A stretch of 64,000 nucleotides of DNA, taken from NCBI RefSeq assembly GCF_003600645.1, contig NZ_CP032482.1, positions 2,728,001-2,792,000 of the forward strand, read 5' to 3'. This document shows positions 50,352 to 59,033 of this stretch, piece after piece (the stretch's first letter is position 1; each line of letters starts with the position of its first letter). The stretch is from Yersinia rochesterensis (lineage in GTDB: Bacteria > Pseudomonadota > Gammaproteobacteria > Enterobacterales > Enterobacteriaceae). The notes beneath the pieces are model-generated. The model saw nothing but the letters and a program-made list of their open reading frames with translations. It was not told the DNA's origin and did no database searches. Both the position numbers and the translations under genes were made by a program.

Positions 50352-50388
50352 AAAGAGCCAACTTACAGACGAATAAAGGATAATAATC

Positions 50389-51060
50389 ATGACGATCAAT
50401 TACGCTAATTATATTGACCATACCCTATTGGCAATGGATGCCACTGAAGAACAAATTATTAAACTGTGTGAAGAAGCTAAACAGCACCATTTTTATGCTG
50501 TATGTGTTAACTCTGGGTATGTTCCGGTCGTGGCTCAGCAGTTAGCGGGCACTGCGGTTAAAGTGTGCTCAGTCATTGGGTTCCCACTGGGTGCTGGTCT
50601 GACCGAAGCAAAAGCTTTTGAAGCTCAGGCGGCCATCAAAGCTGGCGCACAAGAAATTGATATGGTTATCAATGTTGGCTGGTTGAAAAGTGGCAAAATT
50701 GCCGAAGTTAAAGCCGACATCAAGGCGGTGCGAGATAATTGCGCCTCCACACCGTTGAAAGTAATATTAGAAACTTGTCTGCTCAGTGATGCACAAATCG
50801 TACAAGTTTGTGAAATGTGCCGTGAGCTTGATGTCGCCTTTGTTAAAACCTCAACAGGTTTCAGCACCGGCGGCGCTAAAGAAGACCATGTCAAATTGAT
50901 GCGCGCCACAGTAGGCCCAGTAATGGGTGTTAAAGCCTCCGGCGCGGTGCGTGATCGCGCTACAGCAGAAACAATGATTAAAGCGGGAGCGACACGAATT
51001 GGCACCAGCTCTGGTGTGGCAATCGTCTCAGGCCAGCAAGCATCTGCATCAAGCTACTAA
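50389..51060 (+). CDS. deoC: Deoxyribose-phosphate aldolase
   Basis: 223-aa TIM-barrel aldolase that splits 2-deoxyribose 5-phosphate into acetaldehyde and glyceraldehyde 3-phosphate. The Schiff-base Lys is K153 in FVKTSTGF, with a second conserved Lys in GVKASG. It is of the shorter Bacillus-type class rather than the 259-aa E. coli DeoC. It stands next to deoR rather than in a deoCABD operon, and its promoter has a DeoR-type operator. It has an AAAGGA ribosome-binding site and its own terminator. Confidence 0.95.
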   Translation: MTINYANYIDHTLLAMDATEEQIIKLCEEAKQHHFYAVCVNSGYVPVVAQQLAGTAVKVCSVIGFPLGAGLTEAKAFEAQAAIKAGAQEIDMVINVGWLKSGKIAEVKADIKAVRDNCASTPLKVILETCLLSDAQIVQVCEMCRELDVAFVKTSTGFSTGGAKEDHVKLMRATVGPVMGVKASGAVRDRATAETMIKAGATRIGTSSGVAIVSGQQASASSY

Positions 51061-51140
51061 CTTAGTATATCTCTAATAGATTTCAAGGTGCTGACACGCG
51101 GCAGTCAATAAGCGGGCAACTTGGAGGATGATGGATATCA

Positions 51141-51168
51141 AGCCCGGTTATTGCCGGGCTTATTTATT
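51141..51168 (+). terminator. Terminator of deoC
   Basis: AGCCCGG, loop TTATTG, CCGGGCT, then TATTTATT. 80 bp after deoC. Confidence 0.75.
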
Positions 51169-51254
51169 GGCTATGTACTGTATTTGTCATGCACTGTCTG
51201 GCACTCTTTGCTTTACATTTAATGGTCTTGAAAATAACTCGTCAGGGAAAGCTT

Positions 51255-52019
51255 ATGGAAACTCGCCGTGCAGAACGTATCAATAAACTTAGTCAGGCCC
51301 TTAAGCGTTCCGACAAAATCCATCTGAAAGACGCCGCTAATCTGCTGCATGTTTCAGAAATGACGATTCGGCGGGATCTGAGTGCTGAACCCACCTCCGT
51401 CATTTTACTCGGTGGTTATGTGGTGATGGACCCTAAGAGCAATAATGCCAATAACTACTTTGTCTCTGACCAGCAAGCCAAACAAGTCGAAGAAAAACGC
51501 CGAATCGGCCAGTTGGCGGCACCTCTTATCGTGGAAAATGACACCGTTTTTTTCGATTGTGGCACCACAATTCCTTCGATAATCGACGAGATAGATGAAG
51601 AGCTGCATTTTACTGCCATCTGCTATTCCCTCAATACGTTCCTGTCCCTACAAGATAAACCTAATTGCAAAGTGATTTTATGTGGTGGTGAATTCAAACC
51701 TAATAACTACATTTTCACACCTATCAGCCAGCATAATGAGCTGGATAATGCTTGCCCGAACAAAGCGTTTATCTCTGCGGCTGGTATTTCCATTGAGTAT
51801 GGCGCCACCTGTTTCAACTTCGACGAAATCCTGGTAAAGCACCGAGCCATTGCCAAATCTCAGCATAAAATCCTGGTGGCTGACCACAGTAAGTTTGGCA
51901 AAATAAAACCCGCCAGTATCGGCGCATTAACACTGTTTGACTCTGTCGTGACCAACCGCCAACCTAATAGTGAATTTAGTCAGTTTTTTTTACAGCATAA
52001 TATCAAAACCTACTGTTAG
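51255..52019 (+). CDS. deoR: Deoxyribonucleoside regulator DeoR
   Basis: 254 aa from the ATG at 51255 (METRRAERI), aligning with E. coli DeoR (252 aa); the 22 upstream codons do not. The N-terminal HTH is at about residues 18-40 (LKDAANLLHVSEMTIRRDL). The C-terminal DeoR sugar-sensor domain has FFDCGTT, LCGGEF and ADHSKFGK. It represses deoxynucleoside catabolism and is relieved by deoxyribose 5-phosphate, the substrate of the neighbouring DeoC. Its binding site is seen before deoC. Confidence 0.95.
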   Translation: METRRAERINKLSQALKRSDKIHLKDAANLLHVSEMTIRRDLSAEPTSVILLGGYVVMDPKSNNANNYFVSDQQAKQVEEKRRIGQLAAPLIVENDTVFFDCGTTIPSIIDEIDEELHFTAICYSLNTFLSLQDKPNCKVILCGGEFKPNNYIFTPISQHNELDNACPNKAFISAAGISIEYGATCFNFDEILVKHRAIAKSQHKILVADHSKFGKIKPASIGALTLFDSVVTNRQPNSEFSQFFLQHNIKTYC

Positions 52020-52519
52020 GCTTGATATTGCAGCAAAATCTTAACCGCTTAAATACCGGGTGGGCAGTCCTACCCGTACATTTCTCAGCTAAAAATTGAA
52101 TTATATTTAATCAAAATAACCATTTTTTAATTATGGTTATAAGTCATTTTTACTTATAATATTTTTAAAACGCAATTCCATTGTAGAATTAATATCCGCT
52201 AATATTTTAATTTAAGGTAAATTAATTTAACATTTGGCGTTATTTTAATACGATCGAGTAAAAGAATAGCGTTATCTTATTGTCAGACAAATAACCCGCT
52301 GCCATTTTTTATATGACAAATAAACCATAAAATGCCAATAGTCACCCTCTGACTTATTCTGCCGAACAATGAGATATATTGTTATATTCTTATTTCCTTG
52401 CTTATATCACCATCAACTTCAGTTGCCCGCACGAATCAAAAATAAAATATAAAAACAATAAATATCAATAAGTTAGTTTAATTTGATTATTTTAAATTAA
52501 TGACATTCATCAATAAATC

Positions 52520-52541
52520 AGTGAAAAACCTGATTTTCACT
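52520..52541 (+). promoter_or_regulatory. 22-bp palindrome, possible operator upstream of sdaC
   Basis: AGTGAAAA, six bases, TTTTCACT: perfect arms. The regulator is not recognised; the symmetry and length suit a dimeric repressor or activator. It is nearly 500 bp from the sdaC start. Confidence 0.35.
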
Positions 52542-52726
52542 AGATTCACAAGCGTGGTTAAAATATATTGCCCACCAAGAAAGAGGGGATGAAAAAAATA
52601 GTTGCTTGTTTATTGCTCAATAAGAAAAGTGCGTTTTAATTACTCTTATTGATAACTTGCAAACATTTACTTAACAATCAGTTGTAAATTCGCAACAAAT
52701 TACATAGGGCGAGTTTATTGAGCATT

Positions 52727-52742
52727 TGCGAGCATGATCACG
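52727..52742 (+). promoter_or_regulatory. CRP-like site upstream of sdaC
   Basis: TGCGA-N6-TCACG matches the CRP core TGTGA-N6-TCACA at 8 of 10 positions. CRP activation of sdaCB is known in E. coli. It is about 290 bp from the start codon. Confidence 0.3.
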
Positions 52743-53033
52743 GTAGTTTTCACTACAAATCGCTATCTTGCCGCCAGCAAAAACTACTGTTCCTCTCAGA
52801 ACAACAAAAATAGCCGATGAAGCGAATTTACTCACTTAAAATCGGTTAAATCTTGCACTTTAACGTTTAGGCTTAAATCACGACTACGACACCAAGTAAT
52901 AACCAGGGCACCCATTTTAAACAAATCGTTTTGACTGAATTTTTTGCCTGATAGTGTCGCTAAATAAGGCATTACAGGAACTTAACTTTCGGCTCTTAAT
53001 TTTAAATTAACGTGTTCACATTGGAGATTTTTC

Positions 53034-54329
53034 ATGGACACTACTCAAGCGGGCACCATTGCCTCCACGGGAAAAACTTCATCAAGCACATGGCGTAAAA
53101 GTGACACCATGTGGATGCTGGGTCTGTACGGTACAGCTATCGGTGCGGGCGTTTTGTTCCTGCCAATCAATGCCGGTATCGGCGGCCTGCTGCCGCTAAT
53201 TGTTATGGCGATCATTGCTTTCCCGATGACATTTTATGCACACCGCGGCCTGTGCCGTTTCGTGCTGTCAGGTAAAAATCCTGGTGAAGACATCACTGAA
53301 GTGGTTGAAGAGCACTTTGGCCAAGGCGCGGGTAAGCTGATTACTCTGCTTTACTTCTTCGCTATCTACCCAATTTTGTTAGTCTACAGTGTGGCGATTA
53401 CCAACACCGTTGATAGCTTTATTACCCACCAGATGCATCTGCCATCACCGCCACGTGCCATTCTGTCGCTGATCCTTATCATCGGCCTGATGACTATCGT
53501 GCGCTTTGGTGAGCACGCCATTGTGAAAGCAATGAGTATTCTGGTATTCCCATTTGTTGCGGTATTGATGCTGCTGGCGGTTTACCTGATCCCTAACTGG
53601 TCAAGTGCCATTTTTGAGCATGTATCAATCGATGGTAACGGCACCGGTAGTGGCCTGTGGATGACACTGTGGCTGGTCATTCCGGTAATGGTGTTCTCAT
53701 TCAACCACTCCCCAATTATCTCCGCCTTTGCTGTAGCAAAACGTGAAGAATATGGTGTTGATGCTGAGAAAAAATGCTCCCGCATTTTAGCTTTTGCTCA
53801 CATCATGATGGTTGTTACCGTAATGTTCTTCGTATTCAGCTGTGTCCTGAGCTTGTCTCCAGCGGACTTGGCAGAAGCGAAAAGCCAGAATATCTCCATT
53901 CTGTCTTACCTGGCTAACCACTTTAATACCCCAATGATTGCCTACATGGCGCCAGTTATTGCCTTTATCGCTATCACCAAATCCTTCTTGGGCCACTACT
54001 TGGGCGCACGTGAAGGCTTCAATGGCATGATGATCAAATCTCTGCGCAGCAAAGGCAAAGAAATCAATCATGACAAACTGAACCGCATTACTGCAATATT
54101 CATGTTGGTCACCACCTGGATCGTAGCAACCATGAACCCAAGTATTCTGGGCATGATTGAAACCTTGGGCGGCCCAATCATCGCGATGCTGTTGTTCCTG
54201 ATGCCAATGTACGCCATCCATAAAGTTCCAGCGATGCGCAAATACAGCGGTAAAGTCAGTAACGTATTCGTCGTCATCATGGGCCTTATTGCTATCTCTG
54301 CAATCTTGTTCAGCCTGTTCGGTAAATGA
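53034..54329 (+). CDS. sdaC: Serine transporter SdaC
   Basis: 431-aa proton-coupled serine importer (STP/HAAAP family) with about eleven membrane helices. It is highly similar to E. coli SdaC (429 aa), for example [20 protein letters not shown] and [13 protein letters not shown]. It has a TTGGAG ribosome-binding site 8 bases before the ATG. It supplies serine to the deaminase encoded next. An ERIC repeat separates the two genes but does not change orientation. A 1-kb upstream control region precedes it. Confidence 0.97.
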   Translation: MDTTQAGTIASTGKTSSSTWRKSDTMWMLGLYGTAIGAGVLFLPINAGIGGLLPLIVMAIIAFPMTFYAHRGLCRFVLSGKNPGEDITEVVEEHFGQGAGKLITLLYFFAIYPILLVYSVAITNTVDSFITHQMHLPSPPRAILSLILIIGLMTIVRFGEHAIVKAMSILVFPFVAVLMLLAVYLIPNWSSAIFEHVSIDGNGTGSGLWMTLWLVIPVMVFSFNHSPIISAFAVAKREEYGVDAEKKCSRILAFAHIMMVVTVMFFVFSCVLSLSPADLAEAKSQNISILSYLANHFNTPMIAYMAPVIAFIAITKSFLGHYLGAREGFNGMMIKSLRSKGKEINHDKLNRITAIFMLVTTWIVATMNPSILGMIETLGGPIIAMLLFLMPMYAIHKVPAMRKYSGKVSNVFVVIMGLIAISAILFSLFGK

Positions 54330-54429
54330 TACTGACGCTGGCCAACCTCCACGGCCAGCGAATTATCGTCCACTGATAATTGTTTCAAAAGCCGGTGCGT
54401 CCGCATCGGCTCTCTATTCCACGGCAATG

Positions 54430-54556
54430 TACACCCCAAATAATTCGAGTTGCAGGAAGGCGGCTACTGAGTAAATCCCGATGAGTTGACGCCAGTCAAT
54501 GATTTTGGGGAGCGAAGACTGCCAACACACATGCAGCTTGAAGTATGACGGGGGTA
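54430..54556 (+). repeat. ERIC repeat within the sdaC-sdaB operon
   Basis: 127 bp, canonical length. Ends are TACACCCC and GGGGGTA (near-inverted). The left arm is CGAGTTGCAGGAAGGCGGC, the core AATCCCGATGAGTTGACGCC, and the right arm is TGCAGCTTGAAGTATGACGG. The core has drifted more than in the other two copies. If sdaC and sdaB are co-transcribed it forms a hairpin in their mRNA. Confidence 0.88.
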
Positions 54557-54593
54557 AATAATTTAATAATTAGAACCTTTAAGAGGCTAATAT

Positions 54594-55961
54594 ATGGTCA
54601 GCGTTTTTGACATTTTCAAGATTGGTATTGGTCCTTCCAGCTCTCATACCGTCGGCCCGATGAAGGCTGGCAAGCTGTTTACCGATGATTTAATCACACT
54701 GGGGCATCTTTCTGCCGTCACCCGAATCACTGTTGATGTTTACGGCTCTTTGTCTCTGACCGGTAAAGGCCACCATACTGATATCGCCATTATTATGGGT
54801 CTGGCGGGGAATTTGCCCGATACTGTTGATATTGATGCTATTCCGGGGTTTATCCGTGATGTAGCAGCACGCGAGCGTCTGTTGCTGGCCAATGGCAGCC
54901 ACGAAGTTGATTTCCTGGCAAACGGCGGGATGAACTTCCATGAAACCAACTTGCCGTTGCATGAAAATGGCATGTCCATCAGCGCACACGCGGGTGATGA
55001 ATGTCTTTTCAGCAAAACCTATTACTCCATCGGCGGCGGATTTATTGTCGATGAAGCTCATTTTGGTCAGCAAGACAGTAACGCGGTGGCTGTACCCTAC
55101 CCATTCAATTCTGCCCGTGATTTGCAAAAGCATTGTAAAGATACCGGTTTATCTTTATCTGGCTTAGTGATGAAAAATGAGCTGGCGCTGCACAGTAAAG
55201 CCGAGATAAGCGCGCACTTTGCTGCCATTTGGGATGTCATGCAGGCCGGTATTGAACGCGGTATTAATACTGAAGGGTTATTGCCCGGCCCAATGAGAGT
55301 CCCGCGTCGTGCTGCTGCATTGCGCCGTATGCTGGTCACCACAGACAAACATAATGCCGACCCGATGATGGTTGTCGATTGGATCAATATGTATGCCTTG
55401 GCCGTCAATGAAGAAAATGCCGCGGGTGGGCGCGTAGTAACAGCACCGACTAACGGGGCTTGCGGGATTATCCCGGCGGTACTGGCTTACTACGATAAAT
55501 TCATTCGCCCAGTGAATGAGAATTCCTACAGTCGCTATTTCCTGGTTTCAGGTGTTATTGGTGCGTTGTATAAAATGAACGCATCCATTTCTGGCGCTGA
55601 AGTGGGTTGCCAAGGAGAAGTCGGGGTGGCCTGTTCCATGGCTGCCGCGGGTCTGGCTGAATTGATGGGCGGTAGCCCGGCTCAAGTCTGTATCGCGGCT
55701 GAAATCGCCATGGAGCACAACTTGGGGCTGACTTGCGACCCGGTGGCTGGGCAAGTTCAGGTGCCATGCATTGAGCGTAACGCAATTTCCGCCGTGCAAG
55801 CCGTCAACTCGGCGCGTATGGCATTGCGCCGCACCAGTGAGCCAAGTGTCTGTCTGGATAAAGTCATCGAAACGATGTATGAAACCGGCAAAGATATGAA
55901 CTCAAAATACCGTGAAACCTCCCGTGGTGGTTTGGCCATCAAGGTTGTAGCCTGTAACTGA
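54594..55961 (+). CDS. sdaB: L-serine deaminase SdaB
   Basis: 455-aa iron-sulfur L-serine dehydratase that converts serine to pyruvate and ammonia. The N-terminal beta domain starts SVFDIFKIGIGPSSSHT. In the alpha domain the cluster Cys residues fall in ISGAEVGCQGEVGVACSM, LTCDPV and VPCIERN. The C-terminus is GGLAIKVV-type. It ends at the E. coli length. It pairs with the transporter SdaC; the 264-bp gap contains an ERIC repeat. Confidence 0.97.
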   Translation: MVSVFDIFKIGIGPSSSHTVGPMKAGKLFTDDLITLGHLSAVTRITVDVYGSLSLTGKGHHTDIAIIMGLAGNLPDTVDIDAIPGFIRDVAARERLLLANGSHEVDFLANGGMNFHETNLPLHENGMSISAHAGDECLFSKTYYSIGGGFIVDEAHFGQQDSNAVAVPYPFNSARDLQKHCKDTGLSLSGLVMKNELALHSKAEISAHFAAIWDVMQAGIERGINTEGLLPGPMRVPRRAAALRRMLVTTDKHNADPMMVVDWINMYALAVNEENAAGGRVVTAPTNGACGIIPAVLAYYDKFIRPVNENSYSRYFLVSGVIGALYKMNASISGAEVGCQGEVGVACSMAAAGLAELMGGSPAQVCIAAEIAMEHNLGLTCDPVAGQVQVPCIERNAISAVQAVNSARMALRRTSEPSVCLDKVIETMYETGKDMNSKYRETSRGGLAIKVVACN

Positions 55962-55978
55962 TTTCTCTGAAAAATCAT

Positions 55979-56010
55979 AAAAAGGGCGGCTTGATAGCTG
56001 CCCTCTCTTA
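55979..56010. terminator. Bidirectional terminator between sdaB and dacC
   Basis: GGGCGGC / GCTGCCC stem (one G-U pair) with loop TTGATA at 55984-56003. On the minus strand, downstream of dacC, it is followed by TTTTTATG; on the plus strand by TCTCTTA. Confidence 0.8.
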
Positions 56011-56030
56011 TTAATCAATAATTTAAAAGA

Positions 56031-57224
56031 CTAGCTAAACAACTGGCTGATTTTCATCATCACAAAATCCCAGATGCGGCTGAAGAACCCGCCCTCTTTG
56101 ACTTCGTTTAATACCACCAGCGGGCGCTGATCAATAGTTTGCCCATTCAGTTGGAAATCAATAGTCCCGACCACTTGATGCTTCGCCAATGGCGCGCGCA
56201 ATTCTGTTTCATTCAGCTTATAACTGGCTTTCAGATTTTTCATCTGCCCTTTTGGGATGGTGATGGCGGCATCCTCGGCCACACCCAGCTCAGCCTGCCC
56301 GGTGTCACCAAACCAGACTTTCTGCGTCACAAAAGGTTTCGTGGCCTTAATCGGCACCACGGTTTCATAGAAACGGAAGCCCCAAGTCAGCAGTTTCTCA
56401 CTTTCACTGAAACGTACTCGATCACTGGGTGCGCCGAGCACGACAGAAATCAACCGCATCGGCCCGTCGGTCGCTGAAGCTACCAGATTATGTCCGGCAC
56501 CGGTGGTAAAACCGGTTTTCATACCATCGACGTTAATATTTGTGTTCCATAACAGCCGATTACGGTTTATCTGCCGAATTTTATTAAAGGTAAATTCTTT
56601 CTCTTTATGTAGGGCATATTCGTCCGGAACATCACGAATGAGCGCCTGCCCCAATACCGCCATATCATGCGCGGTACTGTACTGCCCCGGAGCATCCAGG
56701 CCATGCACTGTCATAAAATTGGTATTATTCAGGCCGAGCGCTTTGGCGTACTTATTCATCAAGCCAACAAAACTGTCCTGGCTACCGGCAATATAATCAG
56801 CCAGCGCAATGCTGGCATCATTACCAGACTGAATAACAATGCCTTTATTCAAATCGGACAATTTCACTTGATCGCCCGGTTTCAAAAACATCAATGAGGA
56901 GCCGCGTAATGCCGGGTTACCCGTGGCCCAGGCATCTTTACCGACAGTCACTAAATCATCCGGATGCACTTTACCCGCTTTAATCGCCTGCCCAATCACA
57001 TAGCTGGACATGATTTTTGTCAGGCTGGCCGGGTCAAGGCGCTGGTCACTGTTCCCCTCAGCCAGCACTTTTCCGCTATTGTAATCCATCAATACATAGG
57101 CTTTAGCCTCTATTGTAGGCGGCACCGGAGAGTCAGCTGCATGTGCATAAGGCAGTGCCAAGAGCAATAAACCAGCACTGAAAGTCAGCTTTTTTAGCTT
57201 GAACGGGAGAATAAATTTCATCAT
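56031..57224 (-). CDS. dacC: D-alanyl-D-alanine carboxypeptidase, PBP6 type
   Basis: 397 aa from the first of two adjacent ATG codons (57224 or 57221). The frame is open 40 codons further back without a signal-like start. The signal peptide is cleaved after PYAHA. The penicillin-binding motifs are complete: SLTK (SxxK), SGN (SxN) and KTG. The C-terminal amphipathic helix ([16 protein letters not shown]) anchors it to the outer face of the inner membrane. It trims pentapeptides. PBP5, PBP6 and PBP6b are alike; the position near deoR, as in E. coli, and the DFVMMK end favour DacC. Confidence 0.93.
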   Translation of the reverse strand: MMKFILPFKLKKLTFSAGLLLLALPYAHAADSPVPPTIEAKAYVLMDYNSGKVLAEGNSDQRLDPASLTKIMSSYVIGQAIKAGKVHPDDLVTVGKDAWATGNPALRGSSLMFLKPGDQVKLSDLNKGIVIQSGNDASIALADYIAGSQDSFVGLMNKYAKALGLNNTNFMTVHGLDAPGQYSTAHDMAVLGQALIRDVPDEYALHKEKEFTFNKIRQINRNRLLWNTNINVDGMKTGFTTGAGHNLVASATDGPMRLISVVLGAPSDRVRFSESEKLLTWGFRFYETVVPIKATKPFVTQKVWFGDTGQAELGVAEDAAITIPKGQMKNLKASYKLNETELRAPLAKHQVVGTIDFQLNGQTIDQRPLVVLNEVKEGGFFSRIWDFVMMKISQLFS

Positions 57225-57461
57225 GAGGTCGCCAGAGTATCCTTGCAAGTAATCGGAAATAAGTGGTATTTCCAGAAAAAACCACTGTCCAATTAGCGAA
57301 ACAGTCACGTTTTTTAACTGACACCGAAATAATAGCTTAGCCATATTCCAGTCCCTTTTCTAAATTTATCCCATTGCCACCCCAATTGGGCATAGTTTTA
57401 CGTTTTGTTTTGTAAAGACGCTGTTTTCACTCAATATTGATGGCTATACGGCTAACCATCT

Positions 57462-57501
57462 TCCCGTCTGAACGCTCCGACATCTAAGCACCTAAACGTC
57501 T
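57462..57501 (+). promoter_or_regulatory. Array of MetJ boxes upstream of the CBS-CGL operon
   Basis: Five contiguous 8-mers in register: TCCCGTCT, GAACGCTC, CGACATCT, AAGCACCT, AAACGTCT. They match AGACGTCT at 5, 3, 6, 4 and 7 positions. MetJ binds such tandem arrays cooperatively, strong boxes tolerating weak neighbours. Confidence 0.6.
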
Positions 57502-57515
57502 AAAAACTCACTAAC

Positions 57516-57534
57516 ATATTCCAAAAAGGAATAT
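57516..57534 (+). promoter_or_regulatory. Palindrome ATATTCC-N5-GGAATAT upstream of CBS
   Basis: Perfect 7-bp arms around AAAAA, 106 bp before the start codon. It contains a T-N11-A core as in LysR-type regulator sites (CysB-like regulators), but the regulator is not known. Confidence 0.5.
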
Positions 57535-57640
57535 AGATGGGTTATTTGTTCTTTTTAGTGCGTAAGCCGCTAGCGCTATTATCCCCTCAAGCTTGTTAAC
57601 CAAACTCATTCTGTTAACTCAATTTTTACTGGAGTCAATA

Positions 57641-59008
57641 ATGGCTATCCCGCGCTCGGTGCTTGATCTTATCGGCCACACCCCCCTTTTGGAACTGACC
57701 CGCTTTGATACCGGCCCGTGCCAATTATTTGTGAAGTTAGAAAACCAAAACCCCGGTGGTTCGATTAAAGACCGGGTCGCACTCTCGATGATTGAACAGG
57801 CAGAAAAAGAGGGTTTGCTACAACCGGGCGGCACCATTATTGAAGCCACTGCGGGGAATACTGGCCTTGGGTTAGCATTGGTCGCCGCGCTAAAAGGCTA
57901 CAAGCTGGTATTGGTGGTGCCGGATAAAATGAGCCAAGAGAAAATTTTCCATCTGCGGGCATTAGGTGCGCAAGTGCTGCTGACCCGCTCCGATGTGGGC
58001 AAAGGGCATCCGGCTTACTATCAGGATTATGCTCTGCGCTTGGCGCAGGAAACACCGGGTTCTTTCTATATTGACCAGTTCAATAATCCGGCCAACCCTG
58101 CGGCGCACCGCACCTCAACTGGCCCGGAACTGTGGCAGCAAATGGGCGAACACATTGATGCCATTGTGGTGGGCGTCGGCTCCAGCGGCACCCTGAGTGG
58201 CCTCAGCCACTATTTCTCCGAGGTTTCACCCGCGACTGAATTTGTACTGGCAGACCCCGCCGGCTCCATTTTAGCGGATTTTGTCGACAGCGATCATATT
58301 GGCGATGCCGGTAGTTGGCTGGTCGAGGGGATTGGCGAGGACTTTATCCCGCCACTGAGTAACTTCTCGCAGGTAAAAAAAACCTACAGCATTGATGATG
58401 CAGAAGCTTTTAGCACCGCGCGCACCCTGTTACGCGAAGAAGGGGTATTGGCGGGTTCTTCAACCGGCACCTTGCTGGCGGCGGCATTGCGCTATTGCCG
58501 CGAGCAAACCACGCCAAAACGGGTAGTCACCTTTGTGTGTGACAGTGGCAATAAATACCTGTCCAAAATGTTCAATGATTACTGGCTGTTGGAACAAGGA
58601 TTGCTGAGTAAACCTCAGTTGGGTGATTTGCGCGATTACATCACTTATAGCCATGAGGATGGGGCGACGATTTCGGTCTCGCCGCAAGACACACTGGCTG
58701 TTGCTCACGCGCGGATGCGCCTCTATGACATCTCCCAGTTACCCGTATTAGATGGCGAAAAGGTCGTCGGGCTGATTGACGAATGGGATTTACTGAATGC
58801 GGTACAAGCCGATGCTTCCCATTTCAAACACCCCGTCAGCAGCGCAATGACTCGTCAGGTCAATACATTACAAAAAGAGGCCGATTATCAGTCTCTGTTG
58901 ACAACCTTTAATGACGGTCATGTGGCGGTAGTCCTGGATGGTGAGCGATTCCTCGGCCTGATTACTCGCACTGATGTTTTGAATACCTGGCGTCAAAAGC
59001 TGGCTTAA
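57641..59008 (+). CDS. Cystathionine beta-synthase
   Basis: 455 aa from the ATG at 57641 (MAIPRSVLDLIGHTPL) with CTGGAG upstream; the frame opens 16 codons earlier. It is a fold-type II PLP enzyme: the PLP Lys is in GGSIKDR (about residue 43), the cofactor loop is ATAGNTG, and the phosphate-binding loop is VGVGSSGTLSG. Two C-terminal CBS domains (about residues 335-455) follow. It condenses serine with homocysteine, the first step of reverse transsulfuration from methionine to cysteine. It is paired with the gamma-lyase 25 bp downstream. Similar pairs are named mtcBC in Klebsiella. E. coli lacks it. Confidence 0.9.
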   Translation: MAIPRSVLDLIGHTPLLELTRFDTGPCQLFVKLENQNPGGSIKDRVALSMIEQAEKEGLLQPGGTIIEATAGNTGLGLALVAALKGYKLVLVVPDKMSQEKIFHLRALGAQVLLTRSDVGKGHPAYYQDYALRLAQETPGSFYIDQFNNPANPAAHRTSTGPELWQQMGEHIDAIVVGVGSSGTLSGLSHYFSEVSPATEFVLADPAGSILADFVDSDHIGDAGSWLVEGIGEDFIPPLSNFSQVKKTYSIDDAEAFSTARTLLREEGVLAGSSTGTLLAAALRYCREQTTPKRVVTFVCDSGNKYLSKMFNDYWLLEQGLLSKPQLGDLRDYITYSHEDGATISVSPQDTLAVAHARMRLYDISQLPVLDGEKVVGLIDEWDLLNAVQADASHFKHPVSSAMTRQVNTLQKEADYQSLLTTFNDGHVAVVLDGERFLGLITRTDVLNTWRQKLA

Positions 59009-59033
59009 TTCTCTCTTATTAAGGATTTTTATC

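Larger units (their letters stand above)
52020..53033. other. 1014-bp AT-rich deoR-sdaC intergenic region
   Basis: No open frame of useful length. It holds at least three perfect inverted repeats: TTATAAGT/ACTTATAA (52137-52159), TTAATTTA/TAAATTAA (52207-52225) and AGTGAAAA/TTTTCACT (52520-52541). A CRP-like site lies at 52727-52742. The length and AT content are unusual for this window and suit an H-NS/Lrp-type control region for sdaCB. The first palindrome, followed by TATTTTT, could be a weak deoR terminator. Confidence 0.55.
57225..57640. other. 416-bp dacC-CBS divergent intergenic region
   Basis: It contains a MetJ-box array (57462-57501) and a 19-bp palindrome (57516-57534), listed separately, both nearer the cystathionine beta-synthase gene. 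The dacC-proximal half shows nothing recognised. Confidence 0.6.
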
